From assembly GCA_015227615.1 (NCBI GenBank), contig JAALGZ010000007.1, positions 558,001 through 622,000 of the forward strand: a stretch of 64,000 nt of DNA. Reading direction: 5' to 3'. Source of the DNA: Labyrinthula sp. Ha. Its lineage: Eukaryota > Sar > Bigyra > Labyrinthulida > Labyrinthulaceae. Of this stretch, positions 55,488 through 64,000 are shown piece by piece; the stretch's first letter is position 1, and each line of letters opens with the position of its first letter. A model generated the notes under the pieces. That model saw only the letters and a program-made list of their open reading frames with translations, was not told the origin of the DNA and did no database searches. Made by a program: the position numbers and the translations under genes.

Positions 55488-57374
55488 ATTAGTGTAGTGT
55501 GATTTATCGCTGAGTTTATGGATTTAAAATTTTCCTTGATTAAATATTATCCTCGCTTCAGTTTTCATAAATTCTTTCTAGAGAAAATATAATTATTTAG
55601 TTCTAAAAATTATTTTTGATTTTAGCTGATAAAATTTCTCCAGTTTTTCCCTCTGAGTTCCAATTATCCTCTAGGTGTTATTGACGCTTCTTCGACAAAA
55701 AATTTAGCCAATCAATTCGAGATATCGATATAATTGTGTCCAATGAATTTTAATCAAGACTAAAATTCGAGAAACCTGTCCGAGAATATTTCCCGAAGCA
55801 TATTTATCATATTTCCCCTTCTCTTGACACATATTTCCTGGGGCTTCCATGTTTTTCACCAGTCTTTGCACAGACTCCAAGAGTATGACTAAAATAGAGT
55901 TAGCTATCTGTGGAGGTGTTTTGAAGGTTTATGAAAAGAGAACATAGATTATTTATTTTTGAACTAGGTTTTTGCTGCCGTTGATGAAATTTCCCAGGAA
56001 TATATTATCATTTAACACTTTAACAAAAAAAACAAAACTACTTAGTCTTCCCTAAAGCATGTTTAACCTTAAAGGAAGCAATTATTATTACAAGACATAG
56101 ATTCAGCTCAAATATAGGTAATATGTCAAGCGTGTTAAGTTTTTTTTATTGTACAACAACTCTATGAAACCTGTTTAATGAAATAAATTCACATCATTGT
56201 TCAATTAAAGCTCAAAACTTTGATGATTTCTTCATTTTTATGCCTCTTTGCACATACAGGGTATGAAGTTACCAAAAACCAAAAAAACAAGAGAAAATTC
56301 ATATGATTTTCAACCTTTGTAAGTTTCTCCTCGTTCTTGGCATTTTACGTATGTTGTTCTCAACACCATTTATTTTATTCTCGAAATCGTAGTTTTGGGT
56401 AGATTTTTCTAACGAAAATTTAGGACATCTTAAGGCATTGGAACTCTCTGTCTGCCTTCTCATTTCCTGACAGAGGCTTTTAAATCATCTTGGCACTTTT
56501 CCATTTCCCTGGAGACATTGAAAAGCCTTAATTCCCAATTCCCAAATTCCAACCCTAAATAAAATTTTTGGCAATATGACAATGTCTCATTCCATTGGTC
56601 CTCACACGATGTATGGCCATTAAAAAGTGATTGTATTCTTAGAACGAGTTTGGATGTCCTTCTATGCTCCTCAGTCTCTGCTGAGCTCTACCGTGGTTTC
56701 AATGATACCTTTAAATCTACTTTCTAGTTAGAACTAATTAAGTGCATTTTTTTTGTTTTATAAAACAAACACAGAATCTACCCTGGACTCTTAGAAGGAT
56801 TATACCCTTCCAAGTATAGAAAGTTAAGGATTGATGTGGTGATAGGCGCACATGGAGAATATTCCGAAGGAAGCCCAATACTTTAAACTTAGCCATGTTT
56901 GTGGTAAAGCCAAGTCAAGAAATCAACCCCCGCCCCCCGGTGCTGGGTTACACATTAGTTATCAGCAGGGCACCGAGATAATATAAACTGTGCAAAATAA
57001 TGAAATATTCTAATTTCTTGAGATTACCAATCCGCATTAGTTGACGTTTTGTTTCTTAGCTTTGCATCTATTCTTTATCTACAGTGGATAAAATTGCACA
57101 AAAAGATATTCCTCCACGTTTTCGTATCAGTTGATAATAGTAAAAGCTTCAGTGATCTCACTAAAAAACAGTAACAAAGAAGTAACTTGCTACCGCCATT
57201 AAGGCAAGGCTCCTGCATCCCCATCTCGCCTTATGAGCAAACCTATTTACACCTCTAACTATATTGTAAACGAAAAATCTTTAGAACACACTTTGCTTTG
57301 TTGAACTGGGCTTAGCATTACTAGAATTACGTAACTTTTTAGCTGTCTAGTATAGATCGCATAGAAAAACTTGT

Positions 57375-57647
57375 TTATCTTTTAAATTCATGGATGCTGT
57401 GTTCAAAACATAAAGTAATTACGTATCTATTCCTTCTTATACATTTACCTGGGGAGTTTTTAGGTATTTGAGATTTTCCAGCAGAATCAGAGCTGATGAA
57501 ATTAAAATAACTTGATGCCTGTATTTTGGACACAATTAACGCTTCGTTAACAAGATATTGTTCGTCTACTGGACTACCTGCTCTCGATGCAAAAAATGAA
57601 ACAAAGGTTTTATCTCTTGTTTCTATATTGCATTGGGTCGCTTGCAT
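57375..57647 (-). CDS. Possible small hypothetical protein
   Basis: A 90-codon frame opens with a real ATG in the context GAAGATGCAAG. Much of it has protein-like composition (FFASRAGSPVDEQYL, SSDSAGKSQIPKNSPGK). After CCCCAG there is a strong donor-like GTAAATG, so the true 3' end might be spliced. The opposite strand also has a 78-codon frame here, so at most one is real. No family is recognised. Confidence 0.22.
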   Translation of the reverse strand: MQATQCNIETRDKTFVSFFASRAGSPVDEQYLVNEALIVSKIQASSYFNFISSDSAGKSQIPKNSPGKCIRRNRYVITLCFEHSIHEFKR

Positions 57648-60600
57648 CTTCAGGATAATTAGTTTATTTCAACCTGTGCCTCTATGGATAAAATTCAACC
57701 TTTGCTTCTATAGATCTCTTGTACTCAAAGTTAGCAAATGTTTTAGTGGATCTAGCTCTTAGGAGAATTCATATGTATGTATCTTAACCTAATTTACCTC
57801 TTGAATGCGTATTGTTGTTACATTCTTGCTCAATATATGTCTTGATTTCTTCCTTTAGTCGACTACTTTTATTATGTAAGCTATTTCTTACAACTTTTTT
57901 GTGTTCTTGTTAAATTTAAATTGTCAGAAGTACAAACTGTAGTCAAATTCATTACTATGGGCCCAATATCAGTTTTAGGACTTAAACAATCTACAACTAT
58001 AATCATATTAAGATTCATGTAACCATAGAGGTGATTGTGCAGATAACAATTTGTGTCAAGAACCGTTATATTGAGAGGGAAAGTTGGTTGGATTTAAGCC
58101 TGAAAGAGCAGAATGACTTCTTCCCCCCCCCGAAACCGTGCTTCATTTCTCTTATAACATATTTGATTCCCTCTACAAAAAAATAAACTTGTGAGGTTTG
58201 TTTCCCTAGAAAGCTCGCTCAAGCAGGTAATTTTGTTCTACCTTCGTAGAAAGAATTGAAAAACTATGGGTAGTCTTTAGAGGATTTGAAGATATGTTAT
58301 GAGCTCAACATAGAATCAGTCAGTATGGGGGAGTTTATATTATGTTTACAAAAGAATTATCAAATTGAGCTGAACCATGTTTCTCCAACACCGGGAATGG
58401 TAGGCATGGAACTTGAGGTTGAGCTATCACGGATGTAAAAGGTCAAAGGTCAAATAGTTTCCCTTGCAAGCCAGTGTTCACATCAATATGCTTAGTGGAA
58501 AATTATTTGTTAATAATCTTTTTAAGCTGGAGAAATTGCTCAGAGCTCATTTTCCACTACACAATGTGGCGGAACTGTGATTTCGTATGTCCAGGCTCTA
58601 ACCTCTGAGTAGTCGATAATGTATCATCATGTTGGAGTATTCATGAGTCAATAGGTTACAAACAAAGCAATTCTAAATAACTTTTGGCACTGGTGTCATG
58701 GGTACCGGGCTCAAGCTGTGCCAATAAGGTACTACCTACGATTTTACCAAAAAAAGGCCAGGACTTCAAATGTGAACTGGTTATTGACAGAGCAACCCCA
58801 CACGGCCAAACATATACATTCCTCTATTCTTTCTATAAATAAGTTTCACTCCCCATATTGAGAACTTCTTAAATATTGAACTCTCTTTTAAACTATAGTT
58901 ATTTTACTTTATTTCCTTGTTAGTGGATTTAATTATTTGCTTAAATTATAAGCCCTGCTAAAATAAAAATTTGCGCAGTTGAAGGCTTATGAAATGCTTA
59001 TATATTTACTTGAAAATCTTTGGAAAAGAAGATATTTATTCAGATTCATACAAAAAATCACTTATAAAAATGGAAATTTATTACGCTGATGTGAAACTTT
59101 CCTTCAGGTAGACTGATTTCAAAAGTTAAAAAAGATCAGTTGTAATTTTCGGGAGTGATATTGAATATTCAGGTATTTACAGCTCTGTAAGAGGCACAGT
59201 ATAAGCTATTCTACAAACTTAACAAAACATTGTACAATTTTTGAGTCCACGGAAAAAATAATATATGCGTAATTATCGTTGCTCTTAGGGTTAGCATGTT
59301 GGGTATGATGCCAACGAAGCTATCTAGTGCACAAACACAATCTCTTTACGGTACAAATCCTTGCGGTGTTACTTTTTTCAGTTAAAGATTATTAACGCTA
59401 CATTGATTTAGCTTTATCTGTTTATTATATTATTTTTTGGAATCTCGATGTTTCGGATCCAGCATGACTAGATTGATCTTTCCTTGCACATGCTAACAAT
59501 TTTAGCTGGTCCATTAACTTGGTACATAACCGGGCAACAATACCTAGAGCTAGATTACTATAGTTGCTGAAAATTTTCAAAAATATGCCTATAATAAAAC
59601 GAAGTACTACACAAATAACTAGGTAATAGATCTTAAGATTACATTGGATTGTGTCATGCTTCTATCAGACTCTTTATTGCAAAAAACTCAATTGAAAATT
59701 GAATAACTTCATATCGATACGTGTATTAGGTCGTGCTTAAAATTTCAAACACCAAGAGATAGATGTAACAATTATACCACATGTAGTTTTTGTTATTCAT
59801 TTATCGACTTGTAGAGGAGTTCTTGGTGATGAAAGGTTGAGAAAGTTCAAAGTAGTTGCGTCGTTACAAATTTCATACTATAAGTTCCTATGTTACTTTG
59901 AAAGTCTTGAAACTTTCTTTTTGGGCATCTCTGTTATTATAATGGTGATTTTTTTCTATATTTTTCAAGGAAAATATTACAATCAAGTGCATTGAAACTT
60001 GATATTTGTTGCGAAAGTGAAGATTACTCCTCAATTTAGGTGACCAAATATTACTTATAATTATGGGAGAGCTTAAGTTTGCACTGATCAAACTAGTTAA
60101 TTTGAAACATTACAAATTAAATTGCATTTTGTTTTTTCTCAAACTCAATTGATCGTGTTATTCAAAGCTTTTTTTCTGCTCTAGAAGCAACTCATATTCC
60201 TCCTTTTTATAAGATGAACATTGCCCTAGATAAATACATCAAAATGTCAATCATATTTTTAGACGTAGAGGGTATATAAAAAAATAGATCTGAATTTAGC
60301 TTCAATATTCTACATAGACTATACTTTAGTCAAAAATGAACATTTGTCTGTTTCCTCTTTGTGGTTATCATAGAGTTATGAGAAGTTGATTCTTATTGCA
60401 ATAGTATTTTAAGATTGTTTCATTGACATTACAAACTTTATTATTGCATTCTATCCTGATTCTTATTGACATGAATACGCTCTTGATAATGCGTAGACAG
60501 ACATCTTACCATAATAATCTAATTAGGGGTTAACTCGATTCATGTACCAAATACTGAATAGATTGTGGTACACGTTTTTAATACAGAAAATAGTAAGTCT

Positions 60601-61465
60601 TACTTCTTTCTAAGGTAGAGTTGATAGAAGTTTAAGACTTATATTTTGACCATTTTATTTCCTAAGTTGCCGGACTATTTACTGCTATGGTGAAAATTGC
60701 TTTAGCACAATCTGTAATCAACAGTGCTGGGTTCATATTTTATGAAAGTTTAGGTTTCTGCACCTCAAATAGGTAACTTTTCCACAACAAATATAACCCA
60801 CTTTGAGCACCTTTGACTTTGAGATGTTGAATGAAGCTTAGGTGATATCTTTCAAGCTTAACCCTATTACCTTGATATTTTTCACTTAGAGCAACGGTAT
60901 CCAGCTACTTGTTGTTTCTCTTCACCTTTCCCATCAAGTTGGACGTGCTGAGTAATTTTTTATTCTAATCTTGATATTACTTTGCACAAGCAAGAGTACT
61001 TTGTAGTCTATGATATAAATGGACTTAGCATTGTAATAGCTCGTTGTATTTTAATAAAGTTCTGTAATGTGCGAACTGCTTGTCGTTTTGAAAAAAAACG
61101 ATTTCTCGGGTAGAATCTGATATTAATTTGAAATAATCACAATTGAACAGAAATTCAGGAGATATTCTACCACACCACAGTTATATCTTTTATTATCTTT
61201 TCTCTCTCTTCTTAATAAATACTTATTATAAACACTATAGTTACTCTTTCGTTTTTAATTTACTTAATATCACTACTTTCTATTATCCTTATTTCAATTT
61301 ATCAATATCTTTTATCGATTTATATATTTTATTCTTTCTCTATATTTTCTATTACTCTTTACAACGGTTACTTGTACTTGGAACATTTTGAGCTTGTATC
61401 CAACTTGCTTTACCAAAAAACCCTGTCTGTCTCGTCCCGCAAATACCAATTATCAACTGGGCCAT

Positions 61466-61582
61466 ATGACCCAAAGTAAAAACAACTTTGAAAATCCAAC
61501 TATATTTGATACAAGAAATTTTCATACCTTGAAAAAGACCAAGCCATACGTCTCCAAAAGCAGTCGCAACAGAATATTCTAA
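61466..61582 (+). promoter_or_regulatory. Upstream ORF in the DNAJC7 leader
   Basis: An ATG-started 38-codon frame, in the same frame as DNAJC7, stops 6 nt before its ATG. If transcribed it would be an upstream ORF limiting initiation or allowing reinitiation. It could instead be an N-terminal extension joined by a cryptic splice, since TTCTAACTAAAG just before the ATG resembles a branch point and acceptor. The J-protein family does not need extra N-terminal sequence. Confidence 0.25.
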
Positions 61583-61588
61583 CTAAAG

Positions 61589-63174
61589 ATGTCTATGGAA
61601 ACTGATAATACATTATCAATGAATGGAAGTGAAGGGAAGGAAACTGCTGTATCTTTCAAACTCAAGGGTAACGAATGGTATAAACAAGGGAAGTATCGCG
61701 AAGCGATTGAATCTTATTCAAAAGCTATTGATCTAGAACCAGAAAATTCAGCATTTTATAATAATAGAGCTGCAGCGTATCTAATGTCAGGGAAAACGCT
61801 CAACGCAATTACTGATGCCCGAAAATCCGTTAAGCTGGATCCCGAAAATGTGAAAGCCTTGGTGAGATTAGGAAAAGCCTGCTTTAAAAAGGGGCTGTTA
61901 AAAGAGGCCAAGAGCTCATTACGACTTTCACTTCAAAAGAACCCAACAAACTCAGCTGCCAGGAGTGAACTCAATGAAGTAGAGATGACAATGAAAAGGC
62001 TTGAAGCTGCTAGAGAATCTTTTGCAAAAGGCGATTTCAGTCGCGCTCAAGTAAGGAGTATTAAGTTCTTTACTTTAGGCGCTTGCTACCGCGGGTTTAA
62101 GGAGAAGTCCAGAAAGCAAAGATTTTATCCTTATAAAAGCGGAATGTTTACTACATAACAATGAGAATCACAACGCGTTCAACTTGACGAATTTAGTATA
62201 ATAATTGTTTTTCTTCATTTTAGCTTGTGTATGATTATCAAAGTGATACAGAATTGCTCTATGTACGTGCTTTAGCTCTTTATAAAATGGAACGATATGA
62301 TCAGGCAATAAAACATTTGTCTCAGGGTTTGCAAAATGATCCAGATGCAACTAAATTAGCCAGGTTACTAAAGAAGATACGAAAGGTTAATCGACTTAAG
62401 GAAGCAGGAAATGATCAATTCAAGAGAGGAAACTATACAGATGCAATTGAAAAGTATTCTGAAGCTCTCGCTGTTGATCCTGATAATAATGCTCTTAATG
62501 CAAAACTACTGTGTAATCGGGGACTATGTAAAGCAAAATTGGGAAGAAATGAAAAAGCGGTTGAGGATTTTGACAGCTGTATAGAGAAGGATCCACAGTA
62601 CGTAAAGGCCTATTTAAAAAGAAGTTCGTGTTTAATTGCATTAGGGGGTAAGGAGAACTTAGATCGGGCAAACCACGGATACTCAGAAGCGGAGAGATTA
62701 TTAAACAATACAAATGAACCAAATCAAAATTTCATTAGAGAAATTAGGCAAGGAAAACGAACCGTAAAGATTGAGCTTAAAAAAGCAGCTCGCAAGGATT
62801 ACTATAAAATACTTGGTCTTGAACGGCGTGAGAACAGCACTCAACATGAAATTAAGAAAGCTTATCGAAAAGCTGCTTTAAAATGGCACCCAGACAGGCA
62901 CTCAACAAAGTCTGACAAGGAACAGGAGGATGCCGAGAAGCAGTTTAAGGATGTAGGTGAGGCTTACTTAATTTTAAGCGATGAACAGAAAAAGCAGAAG
63001 TATGACGCTGGGTATTCATACGAGGAGATTGAGCACGGCGGTATGCCTGGAGGTGGCCATGGAGGAATGGGTGGAATCAGCCAGGAAGACTTGATGAGAA
63101 TGTTCATGTCACAAATGGGAGGAGGGAGAGGCATGGGGGGTCAAAACGGGAACTTTGGATTCCACTTTGGATAG
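61589..63174 (+). CDS. DNAJC7: DNAJC7/TPR2-like Hsp40 co-chaperone, two 28 nt introns
   Basis: DNAJC7 (TPR2) links Hsp70 and Hsp90 through TPR repeats and stimulates Hsp70 through its J domain. Exons 61589-62050, 62079-62195 and 62224-63174 give 509 residues (human 494). TPR repeats fill residues 20-370 (KGNEWYKQGKYREAIESYSK, AGNDQFKRGNYTDAIEKYSE). The J domain starts KDYYKILGLER at about 384, with the HPD motif at 415-417, and a Gly/Met-rich tail ends FGFHFG. The middle exon supplies SKDFILIKAECLL, matching human HRFKILKAECLAML. Reading straight through would stop early, and treating the whole 173 nt as one intron would delete this TPR segment. It is cytosolic by family. Its stop lies 10 nt from that of Sec24. 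Confidence 0.93.
62051..62078 (+). other. 28 nt intron 1 of DNAJC7
   Basis: GTAAGGAGTATT to TACTTTAG. Removing it opens a 39-codon exon whose translation aligns with the conserved TPR segment of human DNAJC7. Donor GTAAGG is close to the general eukaryotic consensus. Confidence 0.88.
62196..62223 (+). other. 28 nt intron 2 of DNAJC7
   Basis: GTATAATAATTG to CTTCATTTTAG, the same length as intron 1. It joins NLTNL to LVYDYQSDTELLYVRALAL, aligning with human DNAJC7 [20 protein letters not shown] without a gap. Confidence 0.88.
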
Positions 63175-63184
63175 GGTACATGGT

Positions 63185-64000
63185 TTAAATATTACCTTTT
63201 GAGATAAGCCGATGTACCTGAACGATGTATTTGTCATATCCAACCTCTCTTGTATTCTCATCTGCTCTGAAGTACAACGTATCCATAAGATACTTGACAG
63301 TACATGTTAAGAAAGTACAAAAATGCTCAACTCGTTTGTCTACTCTACTCATTTCCCTTTCTAAGGTTTTCAGATCGTTTGAATATATTTCTGCATTGCC
63401 ACCACTGTCTTGACCATGAACCAAAGCGGTTTGCTTTGGTAAATTGAAAAACTCTTTCATTTTACCTCCATTGATGTTATTTCGCAGCGCAGAACTCTCT
63501 AACAAAGCATTTCCAAAAAGTGGAAGCAGCTTAAGTGTCTCCGGTAAGATAAGTTGAACAGAACTACTTTCGCTTGAGCAATATCTACGATATTTTGAGA
63601 GCACAGAAGCTACCAACCGAGTAAGAGCCGCTCTGGCATCTCCCAACCTTGCTATATCTTTTGTAGCAAGAGCACCGGTTTCTGATAAATAGTTCTGAAA
63701 GGACAGCATGCTAGAAATTGTTTTTCTAGCAAGGTAGGATGTAAGCACCTCCCCTTCCATAAATTTGAATACCTGATCAACCGCGTAGCCAGGAGATAGA
63801 CTAAATTTTCTGTTGATTATCCTCAACCTTCGGGATTTTAACTTAGTATCTGAGTATAGAACAGCTAATTGAATTGACCCGTACTGCCTGTCAGCGAGGT
63901 CAAAGCGATCTCTCGAAAGGCGGAACACTAACGAGGAATTCGTAGAAAGGGAGCTTAAGTGCACTTCAGAGAAATTATTTACATCTTTGCGTACACCTGG
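63185..64000 (-). CDS. SEC24: Sec24-like COPII coat protein, C-terminal part (5' end outside the window)
   Basis: Sec24 selects cargo in the COPII coat at ER exit sites. The frame is open from the right edge and ends at 63185. It reads the end of the beta-sandwich (YGSIQLAVLYSDTKLKSRRLRIIN) and then the helical domain, with LGDARAALTRLVASVLSKYR and QLILPETLKLLPLFGNALL. The latter matches the Sec24 consensus QL..PE.LKLLPLY.LAL and excludes Sec23. The last 50 residues (GYDKYIVQVHRLI) resemble the family's final SYVxFLxHxHRQI. The gelsolin-like repeat that normally lies between appears to be largely missing; only about 40 residues separate the two blocks. It may therefore be a divergent paralogue. 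Most of the protein is off the window. Confidence 0.82.
   Translation of the reverse strand, partial: PGVRKDVNNFSEVHLSSLSTNSSLVFRLSRDRFDLADRQYGSIQLAVLYSDTKLKSRRLRIINRKFSLSPGYAVDQVFKFMEGEVLTSYLARKTISSMLSFQNYLSETGALATKDIARLGDARAALTRLVASVLSKYRRYCSSESSSVQLILPETLKLLPLFGNALLESSALRNNINGGKMKEFFNLPKQTALVHGQDSGGNAEIYSNDLKTLEREMSRVDKRVEHFCTFLTCTVKYLMDTLYFRADENTREVGYDKYIVQVHRLISKGNI

Larger units (their letters stand above)
55488..61588. other. 6.1 kb head-to-head intergenic region
   Basis: This lies between the starts of ASNSD1 and DNAJC7. It is AT-rich with rare C runs (about 56925-56940 and 58123-58133). One ATG frame of 90 codons at 57375-57647 is listed separately. The 82-codon frame at 61143-61391 is a Tyr/Phe/Ile-rich translation of AT-rich DNA. 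No RNA gene or known repeat was recognised. Confidence 0.5.

Noticed and set aside
61143-61391. Hydrophobic 82-codon frame resembling a membrane protein
   Set aside because: Hydrophobicity follows from T-rich sequence; dominated by Tyr, Phe, Ile and Leu with no pattern.
62051-62223. A single 173 nt intron in DNAJC7
   Set aside because: It would delete a TPR segment conserved with human DNAJC7; two 28 nt introns keep it.
1-64000. CRISPR array, prokaryotic operon or bacterial contig
   Set aside because: No spaced direct repeats; the genes are eukaryotic and contain spliceosomal introns.

Overview
The window comes from an AT-rich nuclear genome of a single-celled eukaryote that uses the standard genetic code: TAA, TAG and TGA all end clear genes. 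A CEP104 homologue and a CFAP58 homologue, both proteins of the ciliary tip or axoneme, point to a flagellated protist. A CrtI-type phytoene desaturase suggests carotenoid synthesis by the bacterial/fungal one-enzyme route. I cannot name the lineage. Introns of about 30 nt are known in Blastocystis, so a stramenopile is one possibility, but this is weak inference.

Layout, left to right: a CEP104-like gene (-, cut by the left edge); a Ty1/copia retrotransposon with both LTRs (3641-8704); a UBE3C-type HECT ubiquitin ligase (+) facing a polytopic membrane protein (-); CFAP58 (+) facing ribosomal protein uL4/RPL4 (-); two VTT-domain membrane proteins in inverted orientation, with a small secreted-looking gene between them; CrtI (+) facing a short charged helical protein (-); a SLC25A38-like mitochondrial carrier (+) whose stop codon overlaps that of a glyoxalase II/ETHE1-like hydrolase (-); a 14 kb stretch with no clear gene; two tandem EF-hand genes (+) facing ASNSD1 (-); a 6 kb gap; and DNAJC7 (+) facing a Sec24-like COPII gene (-, cut by the right edge).

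Two features stand out. First, introns are only 28-32 nt long. Four of them, in CEP104, the metallo-beta-lactamase gene and DNAJC7 (two), are fixed by homology, because removing them restores conserved residues. Two more are inferred in small genes. Such introns hide genes from simple ORF scans. Second, confident genes alternate strand almost perfectly. Every tail-to-tail gap is short (from a 4 nt overlap to about 310 nt), and every gap over 2 kb lies between two 5' ends.

The genes do not form one pathway. They cover proteostasis (UBE3C, DNAJC7), translation (uL4), secretion (Sec24, VTT proteins), mitochondrial metabolism (SLC25A38-like, ETHE1-like), cilium (CEP104, CFAP58), calcium signalling (EF-hands) and carotenoids (CrtI). 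The long gaps are AT-rich, with an ORF density close to what chance would give; a few coding-like tracts in them are flagged at low confidence.
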